Part shown: positions 17,628 to 26,100 of the stretch, in pieces
How positions within the stretch are numbered: the first letter of the stretch is position 1
Layout of the letters: each line of letters starts with the position of its first letter
NCBI GenBank assembly: GCA_031963005.1
Contig: JASSUL010000002.1
Span: 1 to 64,000, forward strand
Source of the DNA: JASSUD01 sp031963005
GTDB lineage: Bacteria > Pseudomonadota > Gammaproteobacteria > Burkholderiales > Burkholderiaceae
Direction of reading: 5' to 3'
DNA: 64,000 bases
Translations under genes and position numbers: made by a program
The notes under the pieces: generated by a model
What the model was told of the DNA's origin: nothing
The model's input: the letters and a program-made list of their open reading frames with translations, nothing else
The model's database searches: none

Positions 17628-19151
17628 TCACATCAACACAATCTCATATTGCTCTTGATGAAAATGCATTTCCGTTTGTAGAGAGACGGGTTTGCCGATT
17701 AAATCGCATAGCAGGGCTAGGTGATGAGATTCCTCGTCAAGGAAAAGATCAATCACCGATTGTGCGGCGAGGATGCGAAAGGCTTGTGGGTTGAATTGAC
17801 GGGCTTCGCGTTCTATTTCTCGCATGATTTCATAGCAGCTGGTGCGTGCGGTTTTTACAAAGCCTTTGCCGCTGCAAGTAGGGCAAGATTCGCAGAGCAT
17901 GTGCGCTAGGGATTCGCGGGTACGTTTGCGTGTCATCTCTACAACGCCTAGATCGGAAAAATCATTCACCGAGATACGCGCACGATCTAAAGAGAGGGCT
18001 TTTTTGAGTTCGTTTAAGACGGCTTCACGCTGCTCCGCGCGTTCCATATCAATAAAATCGATGACGATGATGCCGCCTAAGTTGCGCAATCGCAACTGGC
18101 GTGCCAGGGTGCTTGCGGCTTCCAGATTGGTTTTAAAGATGGTTTCGCTGCTGTTGCGCGTACCGACAAAGCCGCCGGTATTAACATCGATCGTTGTCAT
18201 GGCTTCGGTCTGATCGATGACTAAATAGCCGCCTGACTTTAAATTGACTCGCTTTTCTAGGGCGCGTTGGATTTCTGGTTCAACGTTATAGTGCTCGAAT
18301 AAAGGTTGTTCGCCCGTGTGCGGATGGAGTTTCGCTTGTAAAGGCGGAGTAAATTCGTCGGCAAAATGGTTGAGCAACTTAAAGGCTTCAGGGGGGTCGA
18401 TGACAATACGGGAGGTTTGCTCCGTAGCAAAATCCCGCAAAACGCGCTGTGCAAGGGTTAAGTCTTGATGGAGCAGGCAGGGTTCTGTCGTGCGTTGAGA
18501 CTGTTTAGAGATGGCTTGCCAGGTTTTGCGCAAATAGGCGATATCGTTGGCAAGCTCTTTATCGGTGGCACTTTCTGCGCTCGTGCGTACGATATAGCCA
18601 CCGGTTTCATCCGGCGGTAGTAATGCGCATAGGCGAGCGCGTATCGCATCTCTGTGTGCATCTCCATCAATTTTTTGGGAGATGCCGATATTCGACTCTT
18701 GAGGGAGGTAGACTAGGGTACGGCCAGCAATGCTGATTTGTGTCGATAGCCTAGCCCCTTTGGCGCCCATGGGATCTTTCAGGATCTGCACCATTAACAT
18801 TTGCCCTTCGAAGAGTATTTTTTCGATGGGGAGAATGGGAACATGAGATGGGGAGGGCGCTTGCCTTAAGGGAGTGGTAGCTTCGTCTTGCTCTAAAACA
18901 GCCGGTGTTTCTGGAGAGTTTCGGGGGCGCCAGATATCGACCACGTGTAAAAAAGCCGTACGCTCGAGGCCAATATTGACGAAGGCAGATTGAATGCCAG
19001 GCAAAATGCGGGTGACTTGCCCTAGATATAAATTACCAACATATCCTCTCTCTAGCGTTCTTTCGACGTGTAGTTCTTGAACCACGCCCTGTTGAACCAT
19101 AGCAACGCGCGTTTCTTGGGGCGTATGGTGTACAAGAATTTCTTCATTCAT
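17628..19151 (-). CDS. rng: Ribonuclease G
   Basis: A 507-residue RNase E/G-type endoribonuclease that matures the 5' end of 16S rRNA and trims mRNAs. It starts MNEEILVHHTPQETRVAMVQ, the standard RNase G opening. An S1-like segment follows (GYVGNLYLGQVTRILPGIQS), then the catalytic region with TTIDVNTGGFVG holding a magnesium-binding Asp, and VIDFIDMERAEQREAVL holding the second. A Zn-link type CESCPTCSGKG follows before the small C-terminal domain. Length is close to the family norm (about 490). ATG 19151 follows GGGATTTTTCG. It is read after the ferredoxin, coaD and rsmD on the same strand, so these four may be cotranscribed. Confidence 0.95.
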   Translation of the reverse strand: MNEEILVHHTPQETRVAMVQQGVVQELHVERTLERGYVGNLYLGQVTRILPGIQSAFVNIGLERTAFLHVVDIWRPRNSPETPAVLEQDEATTPLRQAPSPSHVPILPIEKILFEGQMLMVQILKDPMGAKGARLSTQISIAGRTLVYLPQESNIGISQKIDGDAHRDAIRARLCALLPPDETGGYIVRTSAESATDKELANDIAYLRKTWQAISKQSQRTTEPCLLHQDLTLAQRVLRDFATEQTSRIVIDPPEAFKLLNHFADEFTPPLQAKLHPHTGEQPLFEHYNVEPEIQRALEKRVNLKSGGYLVIDQTEAMTTIDVNTGGFVGTRNSSETIFKTNLEAASTLARQLRLRNLGGIIVIDFIDMERAEQREAVLNELKKALSLDRARISVNDFSDLGVVEMTRKRTRESLAHMLCESCPTCSGKGFVKTARTSCYEIMREIEREARQFNPQAFRILAAQSVIDLFLDEESHHLALLCDLIGKPVSLQTEMHFHQEQYEIVLM

Positions 19152-19190
19152 CGAAAAATCCCATGGTGAGGTTTTTTGTTTTCACCTCCC

Positions 19191-19463
19191 TTATGACAGA
19201 GAGGGTGGTTTGGGTCCCGCAGCCGTTAATCGATCGTATTTCTGCAGTAATTGTTCACGACTTTCAATATGGTCGGGATGCAAAGGGATGCATTCCACAG
19301 GGCAGACTTGCTGGCATTGTGGTTCGTCGAAGTGACCGACGCATTCGGTGCATTTATCGGGATCGATTTCGTAAATCTCCAATCCCATTGAAATCGCATC
19401 ATTGGGGCATTCAGGCTCGCATACATCGCAGTTGATGCATTCTTCTGTGATCATTAAGGCCAT
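19191..19463 (-). CDS. fdx: YfhL-type 2[4Fe-4S] ferredoxin
   Basis: A 90-residue ferredoxin with two cluster motifs: CINCDVCEPECPNDAI at residues 9-24 and CTECVGHFDEPQCQQVCP around residues 38-55. The longer insertion between the second and third cysteines of the second cluster is the mark of the YfhL/Alvin group. These are low-potential electron carriers. The gene sits between coaD and rng, an arrangement common in betaproteobacteria, where coaD and this ferredoxin are neighbours. It is distinct from FdxA at 10361. Confidence 0.93.
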   Translation of the reverse strand: MALMITEECINCDVCEPECPNDAISMGLEIYEIDPDKCTECVGHFDEPQCQQVCPVECIPLHPDHIESREQLLQKYDRLTAAGPKPPSLS

Positions 19464-19499
19464 GACATTCTCCCAATATAAGGGTTACTAGGGGGGATT

Positions 19500-20003
19500 T
19501 TATGATGCGCAATGTTCTCCTTCTAGGCTTTGCATTTTCTTTTTGAGCCAGTGCTCGACGCAAGGTTGTACGAATTTGCTCACATCTCCCCCTAATTGTG
19601 CAATTTCGCGCACTAAAGAGCCAGAAATAAATTGATAGTGATCGGTCGGCATCATGAAAACCATTTCAATCTCTGGCAGCAGATGGCGGTTCGTTCCTGC
19701 CATCTGGAATTCATATTCAAAGTCGGAGAAAGCGCGTAATCCTCGCACAATCACTTGAGCCTGGTTTTTTTTGACAAAATCGGTCAATAACCCTGAAAAT
19801 CCTTTAACTTCGACGTTAGGATAGGGAGCCAATGCTTCTTGGGCCATCATTAGTCGTTCTTCTAGCGTAAAAATGGGTTTTTTATTCCGGCTATTAGCGA
19901 TCGCCACAATGAGATTGGGGAAAATACGCGCAGCACGCCGAACAATATCTTCATGTCCACGCGTGAAGGGGTCAAAGGTGCCTGGATAAACCGCAATTCC
20001 CAT
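19500..20003 (-). CDS. coaD: Phosphopantetheine adenylyltransferase
   Basis: CoaD transfers AMP from ATP to 4'-phosphopantetheine, the penultimate step of coenzyme A synthesis. The 167-residue protein begins MGIAVYPGTFDPFTRGHEDI, containing the nucleotidyltransferase T-x-G-H motif. The rest is typical: SRNKKPIFTLEERLMMAQEA, VRGLRAFSDFEYEFQMAGTN and FISGSLVREIAQLGGDVSKF. ATG 20003 is chosen because the protein then starts exactly where family members do; upstream in-frame starts up to 20051 would add 16 unlikely residues. It follows rsmD by about 57 bases, the usual rsmD-coaD pair. Confidence 0.95.
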   Translation of the reverse strand: MGIAVYPGTFDPFTRGHEDIVRRAARIFPNLIVAIANSRNKKPIFTLEERLMMAQEALAPYPNVEVKGFSGLLTDFVKKNQAQVIVRGLRAFSDFEYEFQMAGTNRHLLPEIEMVFMMPTDHYQFISGSLVREIAQLGGDVSKFVQPCVEHWLKKKMQSLEGEHCAS

Positions 20004-20060
20004 GCTTTTTCCTAAGTAGAAGTCAATAAAGGCCATAACACTAAAATGCACAGCGCTATT

Positions 20061-20816
20061 TTAACGCTGCAGTAAGTGCGCATGCACGGCACCGAAGGCT
20101 TTGTAACGCATTAGTTGGTCGACCCATTTTACAGAATGTGCCTCAAAAGGCACGGATACCGCAGCGCGATCCTGCTTAGATAGGTCTTGCAGACAGTGTG
20201 CTTCGAGCAAGGTGGTCCACGCTGCTGCGTCTATAGCTAGAGGAGCTTCGACATAGATCCAGCCGCCTGGACGTACGGCATTCCACGCTGAGCAGATAGC
20301 GTGTATGAGTGTTTTATTCGGTGTTGCTAAAGCGCCATTTTGTGTCGAGCTAGAGGCAAAAGGAGGATCTAAAAACGCGATATCTAAGCTGCCAGCAGGC
20401 AAGCGAGCTGCAAACGGTAAAGCGTCGCCGTGGATGATCTGAATCATGTCTGCTTGGAGTTTTTGCTGATTGGCGCGGAGCTGTTTGATTGCACGATGGT
20501 CTTGTTCAACCATCCATACTTGCTTGGCACCTCTTGAGGCGGCTTCAAAGCCTAATGCGCCACTGCCGGCAAATAAGTCTAGGCAACGCCATCCTTCTAA
20601 CTGATTACCTAGCCAGTTAAACAGCGTTTCGCGTACCCGGTTCGGCGTAGGGCGCAGGCCTGGTAGCGATAAAACAGGTAAAGGTGTGCGCTTCCATTGT
20701 CCTCCAATAATATGGATTTTAGCGGGAGTTTTGGAATGAGGAGCAGGGTGGGCTGCAGAAGAGGAAGGAGAAGAGCGCACGGCGAACTCAAAACGGAAAA
20801 AGGCGGTACAAAACAA
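20061..20816 (-). CDS. rsmD: 16S rRNA m2G966 methyltransferase RsmD
   Basis: RsmD methylates guanine 966 of 16S rRNA using S-adenosylmethionine. The core starts at IHIIGGQWKRTPLPVL, then GLRPTPNRVRETLFNWLGNQ, the SAM-binding CLDLFAGSGALGFEAASRGA, and the catalytic LDIAFLDPPF (DPPF/Y motif). Together these identify the family firmly. The first 33 residues are low-complexity and not part of the fold. The longest frame begins with TTG at 20816; a GTG at 20780 is another candidate, so the start is uncertain. The family is usually about 200 residues; this is 251 from the TTG. It is the first gene of the minus-strand rsmD-coaD-fdx-rng run. Confidence 0.9.
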   Translation of the reverse strand: MFCTAFFRFEFAVRSSPSSSAAHPAPHSKTPAKIHIIGGQWKRTPLPVLSLPGLRPTPNRVRETLFNWLGNQLEGWRCLDLFAGSGALGFEAASRGAKQVWMVEQDHRAIKQLRANQQKLQADMIQIIHGDALPFAARLPAGSLDIAFLDPPFASSSTQNGALATPNKTLIHAICSAWNAVRPGGWIYVEAPLAIDAAAWTTLLEAHCLQDLSKQDRAAVSVPFEAHSVKWVDQLMRYKAFGAVHAHLLQR

Positions 20817-21050
20817 AAAAAGGGGTAAAAGAGTTATTCAGTCGGGCTATCCCCTTTTAGAAGGCTCGCTGTAAAATGCGCATTTGTCGATTACAATCAG
20901 CAAATGCGCATTTAATGCAATCGAAATTCTTAATAACTCTGCTATTCTCGCACCCTTTCCGTGTGTGTGGACCCAGAGTATAGGCTGCATGCTGCGCCTG
21001 ATCGTATTTATTCATATCGCTATTCGCTTTTATAACAAGGAGAGACTCCT

Positions 21051-22094
21051 ATGCCACTCGTCTCAATGCGTCAACTGTTGGATCATGCTGCTGAAGAAGG
21101 GTATGGCGTGCCCGCATTTAATGTCAATAATTTAGAACAAGTATTGGCAGTGATGGGGGCTGCAGAAGAGGTCGGTGCTCCGGTTATTTTGCAGGCGTCT
21201 GCTGGGGCGCGAAAGTATGCGGGAGAGCATTTTCTGCGCCATTTGATCCAAGCTGCCGTGGAGAGTTACCCCGAGATTCGTATCGCGATGCACCAAGATC
21301 ATGGGCAATCTCCTGCTGTATGCTTGAGTGCGATACGCAATGGTTTTACTAGTGTGATGATGGATGGTTCATTGCAGGAAGATGGTAAAACAGTCGCAAG
21401 CTATGAATACAATACACAAATTACGAAAAAAGTCGTTGAATTCGCGCATGCATTAGGTGTGACAGTGGAAGGGGAGCTAGGATGTTTGGGCTCGCTGGAA
21501 ACGATGCAAGGCGATAAAGAAGATGGGCATGGTGCAGAGGGGCAGTTAAGCCGAGATCAATTGCTCACTGACCCTGAGCAGGCAGCTGATTTCGTGGCGC
21601 AAACAGGTTGTGATGCGTTGGCTATTGCGATTGGAACCTCACATGGTGCCTATAAATTCTCGAAAAAACCGACTGGCGATATTTTGGCGATCGAGCGTAT
21701 TAAACAGATTCATCAGCGCATTCCCAATACCCATCTGGTGATGCATGGCTCTTCCTCTGTGCCGCAGGAATTACTGGCAGAGATTCGCGAATTTGGCGGA
21801 GATTTGAAACAAACCTATGGCGTACCGGTTGAAGAAATTCAGGAAGGAATTCGCTATGGAGTGCGGAAAATCAATATCGATACCGATTTACGCTTAGCCA
21901 TGACAGGGGCGATTCGCCGTTATATGGCGGAAAATCCCAGCAAATTTGATCCGCGCGACTATTTAAAGCCGGCTCGTGCTGCTGCGCAGGCCGTATGTCG
22001 TGCGAGGTATCTTGCATTCGGCTGTGAAGGGCAAGGTGCGAAAATAAAACCGATTTCGTTAGAGAAAATGGCCCAGCATTATCAAGGTCGCTGA
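21051..22094 (+). CDS. fba: Class II fructose-bisphosphate aldolase
   Basis: A 347-residue zinc-dependent aldolase that interconverts fructose 1,6-bisphosphate with glyceraldehyde 3-phosphate and dihydroxyacetone phosphate. It opens MPLVSMRQLLDHAAEEGYGV and carries the metal and catalytic blocks RIAMHQDHGQSP, SVMMDGSLQEDGKT, VEGELGCLGSLE, AIAIGTSHGAYKF, MHGSSSVPQE and VRKINIDTDLRLAM. It is of the Calvin-cycle-like subtype found in Burkholderia. A strong ribosome site (AAGGAGAG) precedes ATG 21051. In relatives pyk precedes and purC follows it; here purC follows but the upstream neighbour is divergent rsmD, so pyk is not adjacent. Confidence 0.96.
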   Translation: MPLVSMRQLLDHAAEEGYGVPAFNVNNLEQVLAVMGAAEEVGAPVILQASAGARKYAGEHFLRHLIQAAVESYPEIRIAMHQDHGQSPAVCLSAIRNGFTSVMMDGSLQEDGKTVASYEYNTQITKKVVEFAHALGVTVEGELGCLGSLETMQGDKEDGHGAEGQLSRDQLLTDPEQAADFVAQTGCDALAIAIGTSHGAYKFSKKPTGDILAIERIKQIHQRIPNTHLVMHGSSSVPQELLAEIREFGGDLKQTYGVPVEEIQEGIRYGVRKINIDTDLRLAMTGAIRRYMAENPSKFDPRDYLKPARAAAQAVCRARYLAFGCEGQGAKIKPISLEKMAQHYQGR

Positions 22095-22125
22095 TAACAG
22101 CAGCAGGCTTGCCTGTCAAAAAGAA

Positions 22126-22152
22126 TAAATAGGTTCTAAGAACCTGTTGCTG
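22126..22152. repeat. Short palindrome between fba and purC
   Basis: AGGTTCTAAGAACCT (22131-22145) is a perfect palindrome, flanked by AATA on the left and GTTGCTGCC on the right. The words AATAGGTTCT and AGAACCTGTT also form the two ends of the inverted-repeat element at 45359-45537, so this may be an abutted pair of such ends or a related target. No terminator T-run apart from TTTT at 22156. Confidence 0.4.
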
Positions 22153-22175
22153 CCTTTTAACTCCATCATTGATTT

Positions 22176-23084
22176 ATGTCCTCGTCTGACTACCCTACAC
22201 TTTATACCTCCACGCTCTCTTCTTTGCCGCTATTAGGTCGCGGCAAGGTACGAGATAGCTATACCGTTGGAGAAGACCGTTTATTGATTGTGACGACAGA
22301 TCGTCTGTCTGCGTTTGACGTGGTCTTTGACCAGCCTATCCCCGGGAAGGGCGTGGTGCTCAATCAAATGTCGAATTTTTGGTTTGACCATTTGAAATCG
22401 ATTGTGCCCAATCATTTAACCGGCGTTGATCCCCAGACCGTAGTGACGGCCGATGAAGCAGAGCAAGTGCGTGGACGCTCGGTCGTGGCAAAGCGCTTAA
22501 ACCCTATTCCGGTCGAGGCGGTCGTCCGAGGATATATTATGGGCAGTGCTTGGACTGAATATCAGGCGAGCGGTACCGCTAGCGGCATTCCTTTGCCTTC
22601 CGGATTGCAATTGGCAGAAAAATTGCCAGAGCCTATTTTTACTCCTGCAACCAAGGCCCCTCCTGGGCAACATGATCAAAACCTGTCGTTTGCGCAAATG
22701 CAGAATATGCTAGGGCGTGAGCAGGCGCAGCGTATCTATGAGGTAAGTTTGAAGCTGTATCGTGCGGCATCAGACTATGCAGCACAGCATGGCATGATAA
22801 TCGCCGATACTAAATTTGAATTTGGCTTAGATGCGCAAGGGGTATTGCATTTAATGGATGAAGTCCTCACGCCGGATTCTTCTCGGTTTTGGACGGTTGA
22901 AGCGTATGATGCTGCGCTTGAGCAAGGCGGTGTACCGCCTTCGTTTGATAAGCAATTTATCCGAGATTGGTTGGAACAACAGGGATGGTCTAAAACACCG
23001 CCTGCGCCTACATTGCCAGCGGATATTCTTCAGAAAGCGGCGGAGAAGTACCGCGAAGCGCTCCATTTGCTAACAACAACCTAG
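22176..23084 (+). CDS. purC: Phosphoribosylaminoimidazole-succinocarboxamide synthase
   Basis: PurC joins CAIR and aspartate using ATP to give SAICAR in purine synthesis. The 302-residue protein shows LLGRGKVRDSYTVGEDRLLI, TDRLSAFDVVFDQPIPGKG, PVEAVVRGYIMGSAWTEYQ, ADTKFEFGLD and LTPDSSRFW, all standard for the longer (yeast-like) SAICAR synthetase type found in betaproteobacteria. Length is normal. It is the first of three adjacent purine genes, purC-purE-purK, with the next starting 72 bases on. Confidence 0.96.
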   Translation: MSSSDYPTLYTSTLSSLPLLGRGKVRDSYTVGEDRLLIVTTDRLSAFDVVFDQPIPGKGVVLNQMSNFWFDHLKSIVPNHLTGVDPQTVVTADEAEQVRGRSVVAKRLNPIPVEAVVRGYIMGSAWTEYQASGTASGIPLPSGLQLAEKLPEPIFTPATKAPPGQHDQNLSFAQMQNMLGREQAQRIYEVSLKLYRAASDYAAQHGMIIADTKFEFGLDAQGVLHLMDEVLTPDSSRFWTVEAYDAALEQGGVPPSFDKQFIRDWLEQQGWSKTPPAPTLPADILQKAAEKYREALHLLTTT

Positions 23085-23156
23085 AAATCTTTGAACCGGC
23101 GCTGAACGCGGCTAACGTTTCCATACACTGAAATGGGTTAAAGGCGCTCTCTATTC

Positions 23157-23711
23157 ATGACTATGACACCACATTCCACGCATTTTTCCACTTTGGCTTC
23201 TGATACGGCCATCGCCTGTTCCCCGATTGGTGTAGTGATGGGGTCAGACTCAGACTGGGAAGTGATGCAGCATGCCGTGATGATATTGCAAGAATTTGAA
23301 GTGCCTTTTCAGGCGCAAGTGCTTTCTGCACACCGCATGCCTCAGGAAATGGCAGAGTATGCCGAAAGCGCGCGTTCGCGCGGGCTTGGCGCGATTATTG
23401 CTGGTGCCGGAGGTGCTGCGCATTTGCCAGGAATGTTAGCGGCACAAACGCCGGTCCCTGTGCTTGGCGTACCTATTCCAACACCGTATTTACAAGGTGT
23501 AGATTCTCTGTATTCGATTGTGCAAATGCCCAAAGGGGTGCCCGTTGCTACATTCGCTATCGGCCCAATGGGCGCTGCGAATGCGGCCTTATTCGCTATT
23601 GCATTACTGGCCGTGCATACTCCTGCGCTAGCCCACCGACTGGATAGCTTTCGCCAGCGCCAACACGATATGGCCTGTTCGAAAATCTTGCCCCCATCGT
23701 CTTCGCATTAA
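23157..23711 (+). CDS. purE: N5-carboxyaminoimidazole ribonucleotide mutase
   Basis: PurE converts N5-CAIR, made by PurK, to CAIR. The 184-residue protein has the class I PurE blocks GVVMGSDSDWEVMQHA, QVLSAHRMPQEMAEYA, IIAGAGGAAHLPGMLAAQTP and VPIPTPYLQGVDSLYSIVQM. About 20 extra N-terminal residues precede the conserved core, and translation may instead begin at the ATG two codons later. The stop at 23709-23711 is 4 bases before the purK ATG, so the two are almost certainly translated from one message. Partner enzyme and substrate channelling with PurK are known for the family. Confidence 0.96.
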   Translation: MTMTPHSTHFSTLASDTAIACSPIGVVMGSDSDWEVMQHAVMILQEFEVPFQAQVLSAHRMPQEMAEYAESARSRGLGAIIAGAGGAAHLPGMLAAQTPVPVLGVPIPTPYLQGVDSLYSIVQMPKGVPVATFAIGPMGAANAALFAIALLAVHTPALAHRLDSFRQRQHDMACSKILPPSSSH

Positions 23712-23715
23712 TGGC

Positions 23716-25011
23716 ATGGCATCGACTATGTACCTACCCCCTTCTTCCTCTTCTTTTTCTGCCGAGCGCGCAGCGCATGCCCCTATTTTGCCTGGCGCGT
23801 GGTTAGGCATATTGGGAGGAGGGCAGCTTGGTCGGATGTTTTGCTTTGCGGCTCAGGCACTCGGATATAAGGTTGCGGTCTTTGATCCAGATCCGCACAG
23901 TCCAGCCGCTAGTGCAGCGGAACAACATATCTGCGCTAACTATACGGATAGCGAAGCGCTCCATACTTTTGCTAAACAGTGTAGTGCCATTTCTACCGAA
24001 TTTGAGAACGTACCTGCGGCGACATTGGAATATCTGGCGCGTGTTACCCGTGTAGCGCCGGCTGCCCAATCCGTCGCGTTAGCGCAAGATCGTATTGCTG
24101 AAAAACGTTTTTTGACGCAGATAGGTTTACCTGTAGCGCCTTATCTGGAAATCCCTTCCCAGGAAGTCTATGCGCGCAGTAAACCGGAAGCCATAGAAGC
24201 TTTGCTCCCAGGCATTATCAAGACCGCTCGCTTGGGTTATGACGGTCGTGGACAAATTCGTGTCACGACGCTCCAAGAGGTCGGTCAGGCGTATGCAGAG
24301 TTAGGGGGAGTGCCCTGCGTGTTAGAGCGGCGTCTAGCGCTAGACTACGAGGTCTCTGTGCTGCTAGCGCGTGGATTCGACGGAACGCACGCTCTATATC
24401 CCTTAGCGCAAAATCAGCATCAAAACGGCATTTTGATACAAACGACCGTTCCAGCGCCTAGTATTTCTGAAACGCTGGCCGAGCAGGCAAGACAAATGGC
24501 CTTAAAGGTAGCAAATAGCCTAGATTATGTCGGCGTGTTATGCCTGGAGTTTTTTGTTCTCCAAGATGGGACTTTATATGTGAATGAAATGGCCCCCCGT
24601 CCGCATAATTCTGGCCATTACACCACCGATGCTTGTGTCACTAGCCAGTTTGAACAACAAGTACGTGCGATGACCGGCCTCCCTTTAGGGTCGACTCAAC
24701 AACACTCCGCGGCCGTGATGCTCAATATTTTGGGGGATAGTTGGCTGGCCGAGCAAGCGCACCAGCAAAAACACTTAGAGATAGCTACACAGGGTCTGGC
24801 AGACCAGGCGCAAAGCGGTGAAGCATCTACGGTTCCTCGTTGGGTGGATATTATGCATGTACCCGGCGCGCATTTGCATTTGTATGGCAAAACACAGGCC
24901 AAGGGAGGGCGCAAAATGGGGCATGTCACACTGAGTGCGCCTACATTGGAGGCCGCGCGTTCTGCTGCTCAGCAATGCGCCCACACTTTACATATACGAG
25001 ATCTACAGTGA
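23716..25011 (+). CDS. purK: N5-carboxyaminoimidazole ribonucleotide synthase
   Basis: PurK carboxylates AIR with bicarbonate and ATP to make N5-CAIR. The 431-residue ATP-grasp protein starts its core at AWLGILGGGQLGRMFCFAAQ. It contains IKTARLGYDGRGQIRV (ATP-binding loop), YPLAQNQHQNGILIQTTVP and the conserved VNEMAPRPHNSGHYTTDACV. The first 25 residues are a Ser-rich extension. Its TGA stop overlaps the GTG start of tsaC in the sequence GTGA, so expression of the tRNA-modification gene is translationally coupled to purK. Confidence 0.96.
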   Translation: MASTMYLPPSSSSFSAERAAHAPILPGAWLGILGGGQLGRMFCFAAQALGYKVAVFDPDPHSPAASAAEQHICANYTDSEALHTFAKQCSAISTEFENVPAATLEYLARVTRVAPAAQSVALAQDRIAEKRFLTQIGLPVAPYLEIPSQEVYARSKPEAIEALLPGIIKTARLGYDGRGQIRVTTLQEVGQAYAELGGVPCVLERRLALDYEVSVLLARGFDGTHALYPLAQNQHQNGILIQTTVPAPSISETLAEQARQMALKVANSLDYVGVLCLEFFVLQDGTLYVNEMAPRPHNSGHYTTDACVTSQFEQQVRAMTGLPLGSTQQHSAAVMLNILGDSWLAEQAHQQKHLEIATQGLADQAQSGEASTVPRWVDIMHVPGAHLHLYGKTQAKGGRKMGHVTLSAPTLEAARSAAQQCAHTLHIRDLQ

Positions 25012-26093
25012 CTGCGGTCGCTTCTTATCGTACAGAGGACTATGCGCAGGCTGCGCATACGCTAGCTATAGGGCAGCTGCTTGCTTTTCCCACAGAGACC
25101 GTCTATGGCTTAGGGGCGGATGCATGTAATCCTGCCGCACTGGCACGCTTATTTGCGCTTAAAGGGCGCCCAACGGATCATCCAGTCATTGTCCATATTG
25201 CAGAGCACGCTGACCCAGCGCAGTGGCTGTTGGGGGCGCTTCCTCCCTTGGCGCGTCGATTGATCGATGCATTTTGGCCTGGTCCATTAACCTTGATTTT
25301 GAAGCGCGCGCCAGCCATTCCCGATGCGGTGAGTGGAGGGCAGGATACGATAGGGCTGCGCAGTCCTGCACATCCTGTGGCGCAAGCTTTATTGCGCGCA
25401 TTCTCAGCCATCCCGCGTTTGGCAGATAGTTCGCTTCCGAGCGGTATTGCTGCTCCCTCAGCGAATCGTTTTGGTCGCGTGAGTCCTACCACCGCGGAAC
25501 ATGTACGTAATGAATTCGGGCAAGCCCTGACGGTTTTGGATGCAGGGGCATGCCAGGTGGGGCTCGAGTCGACCATTTTAGATGTGTCGCAAGACCGTTT
25601 GCCTATTTTGCTTCGCGCGGGACAAATCCATGCTGCGCAAATCGCTGAAGTTATAGGGGAATGGCCCGCCTATAAAGAAGCAGTCGCTGGGCAGCAGGAT
25701 ATTCCTCGCGCGTCTGGGACGCTTAAAGCACATTATGCCCCGAATATCCCCTTGGGTTTATGTACCGCCAGCGAATTGCCTGCGATGCTTTTGCGCTACC
25801 CCGCAGAGCAACGCGTCGCGTGGGTAAGCTATAGCCCACACGCGGAATTCTCTGCCCAGGATCGCTGCAATATGGCGGCCGATGGGGGAAGGGATAACGC
25901 GCTGACGATACAAACGATGCGCATGCCCGCACAACCAGATGCCTATGCCCATTTACTCTATCGGGTTCTACGCGATTTAGAGGCCACGGATAGGCAACGC
26001 ATCTGGGTAGAACGCCCTCCTGCGGATGATGATACTTGGGCCGCTATACATGATCGTCTAAGCCGTGCAGCAGCGGCATTTGGCAATCAATAG
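25008..26093 (+). CDS. tsaC: Threonylcarbamoyl-AMP synthase (Sua5/YrdC type)
   Basis: This enzyme makes threonylcarbamoyl-AMP from threonine, bicarbonate and ATP, the first step of t6A37 tRNA modification. The 361-residue protein has the YrdC domain (about residues 10-200): GQLLAFPTETVYGLGADACN, KGRPTDHPVIVHI, FWPGPLTLIL, IGLRSPAHPVA, LPSGIAAPSANRFGRVSPTT and GLESTILDV. A C-terminal Sua5 domain follows a linker containing ASGTLKAHYAPN. Both domains place it with the longer Sua5 type. GTG 25008 is chosen because it overlaps the purK stop and matches the family start; longer upstream frames would lie inside purK. Confidence 0.93.
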   Translation: MTAVASYRTEDYAQAAHTLAIGQLLAFPTETVYGLGADACNPAALARLFALKGRPTDHPVIVHIAEHADPAQWLLGALPPLARRLIDAFWPGPLTLILKRAPAIPDAVSGGQDTIGLRSPAHPVAQALLRAFSAIPRLADSSLPSGIAAPSANRFGRVSPTTAEHVRNEFGQALTVLDAGACQVGLESTILDVSQDRLPILLRAGQIHAAQIAEVIGEWPAYKEAVAGQQDIPRASGTLKAHYAPNIPLGLCTASELPAMLLRYPAEQRVAWVSYSPHAEFSAQDRCNMAADGGRDNALTIQTMRMPAQPDAYAHLLYRVLRDLEATDRQRIWVERPPADDDTWAAIHDRLSRAAAAFGNQ

Positions 26094-26100
26094 TCGCCAT

